From Streptomyces sp. NBC_01571 (lineage in GTDB: Bacteria > Actinomycetota > Actinomycetes > Streptomycetales > Streptomycetaceae), in assembly GCF_026339875.1 (NCBI RefSeq), contig NZ_JAPEPZ010000001.1, forward strand, positions 744,001-808,000: DNA of 64,000 nt, in the 5' to 3' direction. How positions within the stretch are numbered: position 1 is the stretch's first letter; each line of letters starts with the position of its first letter. Below are positions 20,266 through 30,726 of this stretch, one piece after another. The notes under the pieces were generated by a model. The model worked only from the letters and a program-made list of their open reading frames with translations. It was not told where the DNA came from and searched no databases. The translations under genes and the position numbers were made by a program.

Positions 20266-21983
20266 TCGTCAACGAGCCCGTACCGGACACCTTCGAGGAC
20301 ACTCCGGCCAAGGACCGCGACCCCGAATGGTTCAAACGCGCCGTCTTCTACGAGGTCCTGGTCCGCTCCTTCCAGGACAGCAACGGCGACGGCGTCGGTG
20401 ACCTCAAGGGCCTCACCGCGAAACTCGACTACCTCCAATGGCTCGGCGTCGACTGCCTCTGGCTGCCCCCGTTCTTCAAGTCCCCCCTGCGGGACGGCGG
20501 CTACGACGTCTCCGACTACACCGCCGTGCTGCCCGAGTTCGGCGACCTCGCCGACTTCGTCGAGTTCGTCGACGCCGCCCACCAGCGCGGCATGCGCATC
20601 GTCATCGACTTCGTCATGAACCACACCAGCGACCAGCACCCGTGGTTCCAGGAGTCCCGCTCGAACCCCGACGGCCCCTACGGCGACTACTACGTCTGGG
20701 CCGACGACGACAAGCAGTACCAGGACGCCCGGATCATCTTCGTCGACACCGAGGCCTCCAACTGGACCTTCGACCCGGTCCGCAAGCAGTACTACTGGCA
20801 CCGCTTCTTCTCCCACCAGCCCGACCTCAACTACGAGAACCCGGCCGTCCAGGAGGAGATTCTCGCGGCCCTCCGCTTCTGGCTGGATCTCGGCATCGAC
20901 GGCTTCCGCCTCGACGCCGTGCCCTACCTCTACCAAGTGGAAGGCACCAACTGCGAGAACCTCCCGGCGACCCACGAGTTCCTGAAGCGGGTGCGCAAGG
21001 AGATCGACACGCACTACCCGGACACGGTGCTGCTGGCCGAGGCGAACCAGTGGCCCGAGGACGTCGTCGACTACTTCGGCGACTTCCCCTCCGGCGGCGA
21101 CGAGTGCCACATGGCCTTCCACTTCCCCGTCATGCCCCGCATCTTCATGGCCGTCCGCCGCGAGTCCCGCTACCCCGTCTCCGAAATCCTCGCGAAGACC
21201 CCCGCGATCCCGAACAACTGCCAGTGGGGCATCTTCCTGCGCAACCACGACGAGCTCACCCTCGAAATGGTCACCGACGAGGAACGCGACTACATGTACG
21301 CGGAATACGCCAAGGACCCGCGCATGCGCGCCAACATCGGCATCCGCCGCAGGCTCGCCCCCCTGCTCGACAACGACCGCAACCAGATCGAGCTGTTCAC
21401 CGCCCTGCTGCTGTCCCTGCCCGGCAGCCCGATCCTCTACTACGGGGACGAGATCGGCATGGGCGACAACATCTGGCTCGGCGACCGCGACGCCGTCCGC
21501 ACCCCCATGCAATGGACCCCCGACCGCAACGCCGGCTTCTCCTCCAGCGACCCCGGCCGCCTCTTCCTCCCCACGATCATGGACCCCGTCTACGGCTACC
21601 AGGTCACCAACGTCGAAGCCTCCATGTCCTCACCCTCGTCACTGCTGCACTGGACCCGCCGCATGATCGAGATCCGCAAACAGAACAAGGCCTTCGGCCT
21701 CGGCACCTACACCGAACTCCCCTCCTCCAACCCCGCCGTCCTCGCCTTCCTGCGGGAGTACAAGGACGACCTGGTGCTGTGCGTGCACAACTTCTCCCGC
21801 TTCGCCCAGCCCACCGAACTCGACCTGCGGACCTTCAACGACCGCCACCCCGTCGAGCTCATCGGCGGAGTCCGCTTCCCCGCCATCGGTGAACTCCCCT
21901 ACCTGCTCACCCTCGCAGGCCACGGCTTCTACTGGTTCCGGCTCCGCCGCGCGGTCGCCCCGGGCGCCGTCAAACGGTCCTGA
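20262..21983 (+). CDS. treS: Trehalose synthase (maltose alpha-D-glucosyltransferase)
   Basis: 573 residues, GH13_16. It interconverts trehalose and maltose. Hallmarks are [32 protein letters not shown], the nucleophile in [12 protein letters not shown], the acid/base in [24 protein letters not shown], and [16 protein letters not shown]. It lacks a fused maltokinase, which is instead the next gene. The ATG overlaps the glgE stop by 4 nt. Maltose made here is phosphorylated by the maltokinase and polymerised by GlgE, so the three adjacent genes form one pathway from trehalose to alpha-glucan. The very strong C-ending codon bias suggests high expression. Confidence 0.96.
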   Translation: MIVNEPVPDTFEDTPAKDRDPEWFKRAVFYEVLVRSFQDSNGDGVGDLKGLTAKLDYLQWLGVDCLWLPPFFKSPLRDGGYDVSDYTAVLPEFGDLADFVEFVDAAHQRGMRIVIDFVMNHTSDQHPWFQESRSNPDGPYGDYYVWADDDKQYQDARIIFVDTEASNWTFDPVRKQYYWHRFFSHQPDLNYENPAVQEEILAALRFWLDLGIDGFRLDAVPYLYQVEGTNCENLPATHEFLKRVRKEIDTHYPDTVLLAEANQWPEDVVDYFGDFPSGGDECHMAFHFPVMPRIFMAVRRESRYPVSEILAKTPAIPNNCQWGIFLRNHDELTLEMVTDEERDYMYAEYAKDPRMRANIGIRRRLAPLLDNDRNQIELFTALLLSLPGSPILYYGDEIGMGDNIWLGDRDAVRTPMQWTPDRNAGFSSSDPGRLFLPTIMDPVYGYQVTNVEASMSSPSSLLHWTRRMIEIRKQNKAFGLGTYTELPSSNPAVLAFLREYKDDLVLCVHNFSRFAQPTELDLRTFNDRHPVELIGGVRFPAIGELPYLLTLAGHGFYWFRLRRAVAPGAVKRS

Positions 21984-22029
21984 GCCATCGCCCGGCAAAG
22001 ATCGCCTGCCTCTGAAAGGACGTGTCGCC

Positions 22030-23403
22030 ATGCCGAAGACCGCGTTGCACCGTCCGGGCCGCCACGCCCCCGCCGCGCTGCTCACCTCCCTCGGTGATCT
22101 GCTGCGGGAGTGGCTGCCGCGGCAACGTTGGTTCGCGGGCAAGGGACGCCCCGTCACCGGCCTGAGCGTGGCGTCGTCGACCGAGCTGTACCCGGGCTGC
22201 CTGCATCTCCTGGTACACACCGAGCACCTGGGCCGGACCACCCACAGCGGATCCGGCACTCCCCCGCCGGACGACTGCTATCAGCTCCTCCTCGGCGCGC
22301 GGAAGGTCCTGCCGCCCCGGCTCGCCCATGCCTTCATCGGCCGCGCGAGCGCGGGACCCCTGGCCGACATGAGCGTCTACGACGCGCTCCACGACCCGCG
22401 GGCGACGGGGCTGCTCCTGGAGCGGCTGCGTACTCCGGGAACAGCGGGGCCGCTGCTCTTCGAGCGCGACCCACGCGTGACGGTCCCGGCCGGCCTCGCT
22501 CCCCGGCTGCTCGACGCCGAGCAGTCGAACTCCTCGCTGGTGTACGGGGACTCCTTCATCCTGAAATTCTTCCGCCGCGTCCAGCCGGGCATCAACCCGG
22601 ACCTGGAACTGCCGTGGGCGCTGGCCCGTCAGGGCTGCACCCGGGTACCCGCCCCCGCGGCATGGTTCGGCACCTCGCAGCCTCGGGAGGCGACGCTGGG
22701 AGTGCTCCAGCCTTTCCTGCCGGACGCTGCCGACGGCTGGACCCTGGCACTGCAGTCACTCGCCTCGGAACGGGAGTTCACCGAGGAGGCCTACGAACTG
22801 GGACGGGCCACCGCCGAGGTTCACCTGGCACTGGCGACAGCCTTCCCCGTCGACGCGCCGAGTCCGCTCCAGCACGAACAGCTCGCCGCCGCGATGACCG
22901 AGCGCCTCGACGCCACGGCCCGCGCGGTACCCCAACTCGCACCGTACGTAACGGGGTTGCGTTCCGCCTTCGACGCCCTCGCCGCACTCGACGTCGCGGC
23001 GCGCCCGTCCCAGCGGATTCACGGCGACCTCCACCTCGGCCAGGTGCTGAGGGCCGGGCGCCAGTGGTCCGTCATCGACTTCGAGGGCGAGCCGGCCCGT
23101 CCGGTCCTCGAGCGGCGGCGTCTGCAGTCGCCCGTCCGCGATGTCGCGGGCATGCTGCGCTCCTTCGACTACGCCGCGCGTTCCCGCCGCCCCTGGCGCC
23201 CGGAGTGGGCGCACCGCTGCAGGGAGGCGTACGGCGCCGGCTACGCCGCCGCGGCCGCCTGGGATCCGCACGAGGATCCCGAGCTGCTGCGCGCGTACGA
23301 GACGGACCGGGCCGTGTACGAAGTGCTGTACGAGGCGCGGCACCGGCCCGACTGGCTGCCTGTCCCGATGGCGGCGGTCGCTCGTCTCGCCGAAGGTCTC
23401 TGA
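22030..23403 (+). CDS. Maltokinase (Pep2-type)
   Basis: 457 residues. It phosphorylates maltose at C1 with ATP, feeding GlgE. The N-terminal cap carries [18 protein letters not shown], diagnostic of the family. The kinase lobe shows [17 protein letters not shown] (ATP-site lysine), the catalytic-loop segment [12 protein letters not shown] and the metal-binding motif [11 protein letters not shown] followed by [20 protein letters not shown], as in aminoglycoside-phosphotransferase-like kinases. GAAAGGA lies about 10 nt before the ATG, 46 bp after treS. The gene is also written mak or pep2 in the literature. It is co-directional with glgE, treS and glgB. Confidence 0.94.
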   Translation: MPKTALHRPGRHAPAALLTSLGDLLREWLPRQRWFAGKGRPVTGLSVASSTELYPGCLHLLVHTEHLGRTTHSGSGTPPPDDCYQLLLGARKVLPPRLAHAFIGRASAGPLADMSVYDALHDPRATGLLLERLRTPGTAGPLLFERDPRVTVPAGLAPRLLDAEQSNSSLVYGDSFILKFFRRVQPGINPDLELPWALARQGCTRVPAPAAWFGTSQPREATLGVLQPFLPDAADGWTLALQSLASEREFTEEAYELGRATAEVHLALATAFPVDAPSPLQHEQLAAAMTERLDATARAVPQLAPYVTGLRSAFDALAALDVAARPSQRIHGDLHLGQVLRAGRQWSVIDFEGEPARPVLERRRLQSPVRDVAGMLRSFDYAARSRRPWRPEWAHRCREAYGAGYAAAAAWDPHEDPELLRAYETDRAVYEVLYEARHRPDWLPVPMAAVARLAEGL

Positions 23404-23446
23404 GAACCAGCCCCGTTCCGTGTTCGCTCTTGAGGAGGATGAAGCC

Positions 23447-25648
23447 GTGGCCGTTTCCACCACTGCTGTCGGCGCGGGGCCGGTGGCCCCGCTGGACGCG
23501 GCGGACCGCGCGCGCCTGTTGTCGGGTGCCCACCACGATCCGCACGCCCTGCTCGGCGCTCATGAGGTGCCGGGTGGTGTCGTGTTCCGGGTGCTGCGTC
23601 CGTACGCCGAGGCCGTGGCCGTGGTGGTCGACGGGCGGCGTACCGCGCTGACGGACATCGGCGACGGACTGTTCGCCGCCGTGCTTCCTCTCGACACGAT
23701 CCCCGCGTACGCGGTGTCGGCGACGTACGCGGGCCGCGAGTTCGAGGTGCAGGACCCCTACCGATTCCTGCCCGCGCTGGGCGAGACGGACCTGCATCTG
23801 ATCGGCGAGGGGCGCCACGAGGAACTCTGGCGAGCGTTGGGCGCTCACCCCATGACCCATCAGGGCGTGACCGGCACCCGCTTCACGGTGTGGGCCCCGA
23901 ACGCCCGGGGGGTGAGGGTCTGCGGGCCGTTCTCGCACTGGGACGGCACGGGGTATCCGATGCGCTCGCTCGGCTCCAGCGGCGTCTGGGAGCTGTTCGT
24001 GCCCGGCATCGGCGAGGGCGAGCTCTACAAGTTCGAGATCACCCGCCCCGACGGCTCCCGTACTCTGCGCGCCGACCCGATGGCCCGCCGCACCGAGGTC
24101 CCGCCGGCGACGGCCTCGATCGTGACACGGTCGTCTCACGTGTGGGAGGACGACGCGTGGATGGCGAGCCGCGGGGAACGTCCCGTGCACGAGGCGCCGT
24201 TCTCCGTCTACGAGGTGCATCTCCCGTCCTGGCGACCGGGCCTGACCTACCGCCAGCTCGCCCAGCAACTCCCCGCCTACGTCTCCGACCTCGGCTTCAC
24301 CCACGTCGAACTCATGCCCGTCGCCGAACACCCCTTCGGCGGCTCCTGGGGATACCAGGTCACCGGCTTCTACGCCCCCACCGCCCGCCTCGGCACCCCC
24401 GACGACTTCAAACACCTCGTCGACGCCCTCCACCAGGCCGGCATCGGCGTCCTCATGGACTGGGTCCCCGCCCACTTCCCCCGCGACGAATGGGCCCTCG
24501 CCGAATTCGACGGACGCCCCCTCTACGAACACGCCGACCCCCGACGCGCCGCCCACCCCGACTGGGGCACCCTCGAATTCGACTTCGGACGCCGCGAAGT
24601 CCGCAACTTCCTCGTCGCCAACGCCGTCTACTGGTGCCAGGAATTCCACATCGACGGACTCCGCGTCGACGCCGTCGCCTCCATGCTCTACCTCGACTAC
24701 TCCCGCCAACCCGGCCAGTGGACACCCAACGAACACGGCGGCCGCGAAGACCTCGACGCCGTCGCCTTCCTCCAGGAGATGAACGCCACCGTCTACCGCC
24801 GCAACCCCGGCGTCGTCACCATCGCCGAGGAATCCACCGCCTGGGACGGCGTCACCCGGGCGACCTCGGACGGGGGGCTGGGGTTCGGGCTGAAGTGGAA
24901 CATGGGGTGGATGCACGACTCGCTGGAGTATCTCCAGCACGAGCCGGTGCACCGCAAGTACCACCACCACGAGATGACGTTCTCCATGGTCTACGCCTAC
25001 AGCGAGAACTACGTCCTGCCCATCTCCCACGACGAGGTCGTCCACGGCAAGAGGGCACTCGCCTGCAAGGCACCCGGCGACTGGTGGCAGCAACGCGCCA
25101 CCACCCGCGCCTACCTCGGCTTCATGTGGGCCCACCCCGGCAAGCAACTCCTCTTCATGGGACAGGAGTTCGCCCAGGGAGCCGAATGGTCCGAAGCCCA
25201 GGGGCCCGACTGGTGGCTCCTCGACCCCGCGTACGGGGCCGAAGCCGACCACCGGGGGATCAGGGACCTGGTCCGCGAGCTCAACACCGTCTACCGCCAG
25301 GAACCCGCTCTCTGGCAGCGCGACACGGACCCCGCCGGCTTCGCCTGGATCACCGGTGACGCCGCGGACGACAACGTCTTCGCCTTCCTGCGTCACGACG
25401 GGGACGGCAACCCGCTGCTCGCCGTCAGCAACTTCTCCCCCGTCGTCCGCCACGCCTACCGCCTCGGCGTCCCCGACTCCGTCCCCGCCTGGCGCGAGAC
25501 CCTCAACACCGACAGCGCACGGTACGGCGGAAGCGACGTCACCAACCCGGACGTCGTCAAAGCCGAATCCCGCCCCGCCCACGGCCGGTCGGCGAGCATC
25601 CGGCTCACGCTCCCCCCGCTCAGCACCCTCTGGCTCCGGCCCGCCTGA
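23447..25648 (+). CDS. glgB: 1,4-alpha-glucan branching enzyme
   Basis: 733 residues, GH13_9. It introduces alpha-1,6 branches into the linear glucan made by GlgE. Layout: an N-terminal extra beta-sandwich (about 25-110), CBM48 (about 130-220: [20 protein letters not shown]), the catalytic barrel with [18 protein letters not shown], the nucleophile in [13 protein letters not shown], the acid/base in [13 protein letters not shown] and [10 protein letters not shown], and a C-terminal all-beta domain. GAGGAGG stands 8 nt before the GTG. It lies 43 bp downstream of the maltokinase and ends the operon. No glgA, glgC or glgP lies in the window. Confidence 0.96.
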   Translation: MAVSTTAVGAGPVAPLDAADRARLLSGAHHDPHALLGAHEVPGGVVFRVLRPYAEAVAVVVDGRRTALTDIGDGLFAAVLPLDTIPAYAVSATYAGREFEVQDPYRFLPALGETDLHLIGEGRHEELWRALGAHPMTHQGVTGTRFTVWAPNARGVRVCGPFSHWDGTGYPMRSLGSSGVWELFVPGIGEGELYKFEITRPDGSRTLRADPMARRTEVPPATASIVTRSSHVWEDDAWMASRGERPVHEAPFSVYEVHLPSWRPGLTYRQLAQQLPAYVSDLGFTHVELMPVAEHPFGGSWGYQVTGFYAPTARLGTPDDFKHLVDALHQAGIGVLMDWVPAHFPRDEWALAEFDGRPLYEHADPRRAAHPDWGTLEFDFGRREVRNFLVANAVYWCQEFHIDGLRVDAVASMLYLDYSRQPGQWTPNEHGGREDLDAVAFLQEMNATVYRRNPGVVTIAEESTAWDGVTRATSDGGLGFGLKWNMGWMHDSLEYLQHEPVHRKYHHHEMTFSMVYAYSENYVLPISHDEVVHGKRALACKAPGDWWQQRATTRAYLGFMWAHPGKQLLFMGQEFAQGAEWSEAQGPDWWLLDPAYGAEADHRGIRDLVRELNTVYRQEPALWQRDTDPAGFAWITGDAADDNVFAFLRHDGDGNPLLAVSNFSPVVRHAYRLGVPDSVPAWRETLNTDSARYGGSDVTNPDVVKAESRPAHGRSASIRLTLPPLSTLWLRPA

Positions 25649-25732
25649 CTCCGGCCGCGCCACCCGCCCACCCGAAGACTCGCCGCCCGACGCCGGACGG
25701 GACAGGAGCCTTCAGGGTGGGGGAAACGCGGT

Positions 25733-27157
25733 TCAGGGAGAGGACGGCTTGCCCGCCGTACCGATCCAGGTGTGGAACAGCGCGTGGAGGTCCTTGCCGG
25801 ACAACCGCTCGGAGAGCCGGACGAACTCGGCGGTGGTGCCGTGCCCGGCACGGTGCTCGGTGGCCCAGGTGCGCAGGACGCGGAGGAACGTCCTGTCACC
25901 TACGGCCGTGCGCAGCTTCTGCAGGGCCATGGCCCCACGCGAGTAGACGGGCGTCTCGAAGATGTGCTCGCCACTGCCGGGATCGGCCGGCGCGAACGCC
26001 CACAGGTCGTTGCCGGCCGGCTTGGCGTACAGGGCGTCGAAGGCCTGCTGCGCGGTCCTGCCGCCGTGCTGCTCGGTGTAGAGCCACTCCGCGTACGTCG
26101 CGAAACCCTCGTTGAGCCAGATGTCCTTCCAGGTGGTGAGGGCGACGGAGTCCCCGAACCACTGGTGGGCGCTTTCGTGGACGAGCGTGCTCAGGTCCGG
26201 CGCCGAGTCGTACAGGGGCCGCGTCTGGGTCTCCAGCGCGTACCCGACCTGCGGAGCCCGGTCGACGATGGCCCCGGCGGCGCGGAACGGGTAGGGGCCG
26301 AAGACGGCGCTCTCCCAGGCGAGCACGGAAGGCAGCTTCTTCAGCACGGGCGCCGCGGCGCTCGCCTCACGGGGGTCGACGGCGTTGTAGACCTTGAGGC
26401 CGTCGGCGGTGGTGTACTGCTCGACCTTGAACTTTCCGACCGTCGCCGTCGCGAGGTAGGCGGCCATCGGCTCGGACTGCCGCCAGCGGAAGGTGGTACG
26501 GCCGTGGCTCGTCGTCCGCCCGCGCAGAACGCCGTTGGCCACGGCGGTCGTTCCGTCGGGGACGGTGATCGTGAAGTCGTAGGAGGCCTTGTCCTTGGGG
26601 TGGTTGTCGGCGGGGAACCAGGTCATGGCACCCTGCGGCTCACCGGCCACGAACGCGCCGTCGTCGGTGGGGATCCAGCCGTCCGGGGAGCCGTCCGGGT
26701 CGGTGACCGGCTTGGGGGTGCCCGAGTAGGTGACGGCGACCCTGAACTCCTGGTTCCCGCGCAGGGCGTGGCGCGGGGTGATCACCAGTTCCTGTCCGGC
26801 ACGACGGTAGGACGCCTTGACGTGGTCGACGGTGACGGCGGTGACCTTCAGCCCCGAGAGGTCGAGGTCGAAGCGGGTCAGCCGTTCGGTGGCCCGGGCG
26901 GTGACGACCGCAGTGCCGTCGAGGTGGCGGCTGTGGGGGTCGTAGCCGAGGGTCAGGCCGTAGTGCCCGACGTCGTAACCGCCGTTGCCCGCGAGCGGGA
27001 AGTACGGATCCCCCGCGCCGGAGGTGCCCACCGGACCGGCCGCCGCCGGTCCGGCCGCTACGAGCAGGGCCGCGACGGCGGCCGGGATCGCGGCGACGAC
27101 GGCCTCCCGGCGAAGGACGCTGCTGCGTCTGGTGACCTGCTGCGGGCGTGACGTCAC
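25733..27157 (-). CDS. Secreted M1-family (gluzincin) metallopeptidase
   Basis: 474 residues. A signal peptide (RRSSVLRREAVVAAIPAAVAALLVAAGPAAAGP) is followed by an N-terminal beta-domain and the catalytic domain. The zinc site is HESAHQW with the third ligand in NEGFATYAEWLY, 18 residues on. The usual GAMEN exopeptidase loop appears as GYALETQTRP, so aminopeptidase specificity may be altered, as in the secreted Streptomyces M1 group. The GTG at 27157 follows AGGAGG and gives the signal peptide; an upstream in-frame ATG lacks one. It converges with glgB. It probably degrades peptides outside the cell. Confidence 0.9.
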   Translation of the reverse strand: MTSRPQQVTRRSSVLRREAVVAAIPAAVAALLVAAGPAAAGPVGTSGAGDPYFPLAGNGGYDVGHYGLTLGYDPHSRHLDGTAVVTARATERLTRFDLDLSGLKVTAVTVDHVKASYRRAGQELVITPRHALRGNQEFRVAVTYSGTPKPVTDPDGSPDGWIPTDDGAFVAGEPQGAMTWFPADNHPKDKASYDFTITVPDGTTAVANGVLRGRTTSHGRTTFRWRQSEPMAAYLATATVGKFKVEQYTTADGLKVYNAVDPREASAAAPVLKKLPSVLAWESAVFGPYPFRAAGAIVDRAPQVGYALETQTRPLYDSAPDLSTLVHESAHQWFGDSVALTTWKDIWLNEGFATYAEWLYTEQHGGRTAQQAFDALYAKPAGNDLWAFAPADPGSGEHIFETPVYSRGAMALQKLRTAVGDRTFLRVLRTWATEHRAGHGTTAEFVRLSERLSGKDLHALFHTWIGTAGKPSSP

Positions 27158-27283
27158 GTTGACTCCTCCTGGGCGACAGTGATCACTGGCGCACAGCCTA
27201 TGAGGCCGCCCGGCCGTAAACCCTCTCCTTCTGGTCAAGTTACCTGGCGTGGCCGCCCGTCAGAGGCCCCGGTGCCCATCCGG

Positions 27284-28144
27284 TCAGCGGGCCAGGCGGC
27301 CCAGCAGCGACGAGGCGGACAGGATGCCGAGGGCCGCGGCCACGACGAGGACCCCGTAGTCGAGGGCCAGGTGCGCATGGGTGCCGAGCAGCAGGCCCCG
27401 CAACGCGTCCACCTGGTAGCTCAGGGGGTTCACCTTGCTGATGGCCTGTAGCCAGCCGGGCATGACGGCCACCGGGTAGAGGGCGTTGGAGCCGAAGAAC
27501 AGCGGCATAGTGATCGCCTGGCCGATCCCCATCAGCCGGTCCCGGGTGAGCACGATGCCCGCGATGGTCATCGAGAGGCAGGAGAAGAAGGCGGAGCCGA
27601 GGACGACGGCCACCGCGACGCCGAGCAGCCGCAGCGGGTTCCAGGTCATCGCGACGCCGAGCAGCGCGGCGATGACGACGACCACGAGCGCCTGGATCAG
27701 CGCCTTCACCCCGGCGGCGAAGGCCTTGCCCGTGATGAGCGCCGAACGCGGAGTCGGTGTGACGAGGAGTTTGGTGAGGATCCCGGCGTCCCGTTCCCAG
27801 ATGATCATGATGCCGTAGAAGATGGCGATGAACATCGCGGACTGGGCGATGATGCCAGGTGCCAGGTAGTCGAGGTAGGGGATGCCGCCGGTGGGTATCG
27901 CCTTGATCCGGGTGAAGGTCTCGCCGAAGATCAGCAGCCACAGCGCGGGTTGCACCGCCCGGGTGTACAACTCGGTGCGGTCGTGCCGGAGTTTCTGCAG
28001 CTCGACCGCGCACATCGCGCCGACCCGGGCGGGCAGCACCCGCCATCCGGTACGGGCCCGGGGCGGGACCACGAGCAGGTCGAGACCGCCCGGGTGAGCC
28101 AGGTCAGCCGACACGGGACGCGGTACGGCGGGTGCTTCGGACAT
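27284..28144 (-). CDS. ABC-2-type transporter permease (DrrB-like)
   Basis: 286 residues with six hydrophobic helices and the ABC-2 signature LPLFFGSNALYPVAVMPGWLQAISKVNPLSYQVDALR (split here across two helices). It pairs with the ATPase encoded immediately upstream, overlapping it by about 40 bp. DrrAB-type pumps export drugs or lipids; the substrate is unknown. AGGAGA 8 nt before the ATG at 28144 decides the start. It is the last gene of a three-gene MarR-ATPase-permease operon on the minus strand. Confidence 0.92.
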   Translation of the reverse strand: MSEAPAVPRPVSADLAHPGGLDLLVVPPRARTGWRVLPARVGAMCAVELQKLRHDRTELYTRAVQPALWLLIFGETFTRIKAIPTGGIPYLDYLAPGIIAQSAMFIAIFYGIMIIWERDAGILTKLLVTPTPRSALITGKAFAAGVKALIQALVVVVIAALLGVAMTWNPLRLLGVAVAVVLGSAFFSCLSMTIAGIVLTRDRLMGIGQAITMPLFFGSNALYPVAVMPGWLQAISKVNPLSYQVDALRGLLLGTHAHLALDYGVLVVAAALGILSASSLLGRLAR

Positions 28145-29081
28145 CGCTGAAGTCTCCTGACTTGTCGTCGAGGCCGCTGCCGGCGATGTCACGGAAGACG
28201 TCCTCCAGCGTGGGCTGTTCACCGCTCCCGGCGCCGCGACGTTCGGCGAGGCCCGTCCTCAGTTCGTCGGGGGTGCCGAGAGCACGGACGCGGCCGCGGT
28301 GCATCAGCGCGACCCGGTCGCAGTACTGGTCGGCCTCGTCCATGTAGTGGGTCGTCACGAGGACGGTCATTCCGGTGGCGGCGCGTACGGCGTTGATGTG
28401 CTCCCACACGCTCGTCCGGGCGATCGGGTCGAGGCCGATGGTCGGCTCGTCGAGGATCAGCAGCCGGGGCGCGCTGACCAGCGCCTGGGCGAGTTCGAGA
28501 CGGCGGACCATGCCTCCCGAGTACGTCTTGGCCAGCCGGTCGGCCGCGTCGACGAGGTCGACCGCCGCGAGCGCCTGACCGACGCGTGCCGCGCGCTCCC
28601 GGCGGGAGACGTCGAAGACGCGCGCGAACAGCTCCACGTTCTCCCGGCCGGTGAGTCCGGAGTCGGCGGAGAGCTGCTGCGGTACGTAGCCCAGCAGGCG
28701 GCGTACCGCCATGCGTTCGCCGGCGGCGTCGTGTCCGAAGACACGGACCGTGCCGGCCGGGACCGGCAGCAGGGTGGTGATGCAGCGGATCGCCGTGGTC
28801 TTGCCGGCGCCGTTGGGCCCGAGCAGTCCGAACACCTCGCCGTCGCGGACGGAGAGTTCGAGTCCGTCGACCGCTGTCGTGTCGCCGAAGGCGTAGGCGA
28901 GCCCCGTGCAGGTCACGGCGTCCGTCCGGGACGCCTCCACGGTGTCCGCCACGGCGTCCGTCACGGCGGCCTGCGGGCCGGGCCCGCCCGGCCCGGCCGG
29001 AGTGCGTCCGGCGTCCGGTCCCGCGGTGGGCGCGTCCCCGCCGTGCCCGGGATCCTCGCCGTCCGTCGTGTGGCGCGTCAT
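28104..29081 (-). CDS. ABC transporter ATP-binding protein (DrrA-like)
   Basis: 325 residues. Walker A is GPNGAGKTTAIR, the Q-loop YVPQQLSA, the ABC signature SGGMVRRLELAQALV (GG-M variant of LSGGQ) and Walker B LLILDEPTIGLD, with the H-loop in VTTHYMDEAD. The C-terminal extension (DELRTGLAERRG, then TLEDVFRDIAG) is the DrrA/CcmA-type tail that contacts the permease. The N-terminal 45 residues are Gly/Pro/Ala-rich. The ATG overlaps the MarR stop (ATGA), so translation is coupled. It energises export with the adjoining permease. Confidence 0.94.
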   Translation of the reverse strand: MTRHTTDGEDPGHGGDAPTAGPDAGRTPAGPGGPGPQAAVTDAVADTVEASRTDAVTCTGLAYAFGDTTAVDGLELSVRDGEVFGLLGPNGAGKTTAIRCITTLLPVPAGTVRVFGHDAAGERMAVRRLLGYVPQQLSADSGLTGRENVELFARVFDVSRRERAARVGQALAAVDLVDAADRLAKTYSGGMVRRLELAQALVSAPRLLILDEPTIGLDPIARTSVWEHINAVRAATGMTVLVTTHYMDEADQYCDRVALMHRGRVRALGTPDELRTGLAERRGAGSGEQPTLEDVFRDIAGSGLDDKSGDFSDVRSTRRTASRVG

Positions 29082-29533
29082 GTCTCCTCGGCCTCCTCGT
29101 GCAGGTTCGCCGCCAGCTTGCGCAGGGCAGGAAGAGCGGCCTCCAGGGCCGCACGGTCGGCTTCGTCGAGACGGGCGACCTGGTTCCGTACGAGGACCGC
29201 GCGCCGCTGTCGCCAGTCGCGCAGCCGTGCGTCCGCCGCCGGTGTGGGCATGAGCCGCGCGGCGCGCCGGTCGGCCGGGTCCGTCTCCCGGATCAGATAA
29301 CCGTCCCGCGCCAGCTGGTTGACCAGCGTCGAGACCGAATTGCCCGCCAGGTACAGCTCCTTGGCGGCCTCGGACACGCCGATGCCCGGGCGGGCCATGA
29401 CCAGGCGCAACAGGTCGACCTCGGCGCCGCGCAGCCGCGGGGCGGTCATGCCGCCGCGCAGCCGTCGGCGGATCAGCCGCTGCACCCCGGCCAGGGTGTC
29501 GGCGAGTGCCTCGGGAAAGCTCTCCGGTTCCAC
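29078..29533 (-). CDS. MarR-family transcriptional regulator
   Basis: 151 residues. The winged helix is evident: LRGAEVDLLRLVMARPGIGVSEAAKELYLAGNSVSTLVNQL (split over recognition helix) and the wing with DGYLIRETDPADRRAARL, the classic MarR D-x-R-D/A-x-R-R motif. It probably represses its own operon with the drug-type ABC exporter behind it, released by an exported ligand. The GTG at 29533 begins the conserved sequence; upstream frame sequence is non-coding in character. A dyad CTCT-GTGTT-AGAG lies about 10-25 bp upstream of this start and is a candidate operator. Confidence 0.88.
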   Translation of the reverse strand: MEPESFPEALADTLAGVQRLIRRRLRGGMTAPRLRGAEVDLLRLVMARPGIGVSEAAKELYLAGNSVSTLVNQLARDGYLIRETDPADRRAARLMPTPAADARLRDWRQRRAVLVRNQVARLDEADRAALEAALPALRKLAANLHEEAEET

Positions 29534-29733
29534 ATCACGAGAATAGCTCTGTGTTAGAGGTAATTCGCCCAAAGGGAGGGTCAAGAAGAGGCGTACAGGG
29601 GTGCGCCGTGTCCTGGTCCGGCGCACCCCTGCCTCGCGGGCGACCCGACGACCGTTCCCCTCTGGTCGAGACGGCGGACCTCGTGATGGAGTTTCCCCAC
29701 CCGACGCCGGGCACCAGCCGAAGGAGAACCACC

Positions 29734-30639
29734 GTGACCGCGACAGCAACCGGCCCCTCGCTTCCGTGGACCCATGAACCGGTCAGGGTCGGTCTGGTCG
29801 GCGCCGGGCCCTGGGCGCGGGCCGTGCACGCCCGCGTCCTCGCCGCCGGCCCCGAGACGCGTCTGACGGCGGTGTGGGCGCGGCGTGCCGAAGCCGCCCG
29901 CGAGACGGCGTCGCCCTACGGAGCCGACACGGTCGCCCGTTTCGAAGAGCTGCTAGACGGCTGCGAGGCGGTCGCGTTCGCCGTTCCGCCCGCCGTGCAG
30001 GCGGAACTCGCGCCCCTGGCCGCGAAGGCGGGCAAGGCGCTGCTGCTGGAGAAGCCGCTCGGGGTGGACCTCGCGTCGGCGCGGCGGGTCGCCGACGCCG
30101 TCGCCGAGGCGGGCGTCGTCTCCCAGCTCGTCCTGAGCAATCGCTATCACCCGGCCACCCGGGAGTTCCTGAGCGCGGCGCGGGCGATCGAGGTCACCGG
30201 AGCGCGTTCGTGTCTCCTGCACGGAGCCTTCCTGGGCGGCGAGTTCGCCACGTCCTGGCGTTTGGAGCACGGCGCCCTGCTCGACCTGGGTCCCCACCTG
30301 CTCGATCTGCTGGACGCGGCCGTCGGGACGATCGTCCGGGTCCGCGGTACCGGCGACCCCCGCCGCTGGATCGAGCTGACCTGCGAGCACGCCAGTGGGG
30401 CCGTCAGTCAGGCGTCGCTGTCGGGGTCGGTCGACATCGAGCGCGGCAGCACCCGGATCGAGCTCTTCGGGCCGCAGCCTCCGCTGGTGTTCGACGCCGC
30501 CGGACTCGACGGTGAGGAGATCTGGCCGGTACTGCGCCGGGAGTTCGCGACGGCCGTGCGTACCGGGGTGTCGGGAGCGCTCGACGCCCGCCGGGGGCTG
30601 CACCTGCAGACACTGATGGACCAGGCCACGCCGAGCTGA
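29734..30639 (+). CDS. Gfo/Idh/MocA-family oxidoreductase
   Basis: 301 residues. The N-terminal Rossmann fold has VGLVGAGPWARAVHARVL and ends with the family motif LLLEKPLGVDLASARR. The dinucleotide is NAD(P). The C-terminal alpha/beta domain is shorter than usual for sugar dehydrogenases. The DLGPHLLDLLDAAVG motif matches the conserved catalytic region (GxHxxD position). The substrate is probably a sugar or cyclitol but is undetermined. GAAGGAGAA 6-7 nt before the GTG decides the start. It is divergent from the MarR operon, 200 bp away. Confidence 0.88.
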   Translation: MTATATGPSLPWTHEPVRVGLVGAGPWARAVHARVLAAGPETRLTAVWARRAEAARETASPYGADTVARFEELLDGCEAVAFAVPPAVQAELAPLAAKAGKALLLEKPLGVDLASARRVADAVAEAGVVSQLVLSNRYHPATREFLSAARAIEVTGARSCLLHGAFLGGEFATSWRLEHGALLDLGPHLLDLLDAAVGTIVRVRGTGDPRRWIELTCEHASGAVSQASLSGSVDIERGSTRIELFGPQPPLVFDAAGLDGEEIWPVLRREFATAVRTGVSGALDARRGLHLQTLMDQATPS

Positions 30640-30726
30640 CGTTGCTCCGCCTGCCCACCCCGGGGCGCGGACCGACCGGGGTGCCCGGCCGAAGGACGGG
30701 CCCGGGCACCCCTGCGCCCTTGCCGG

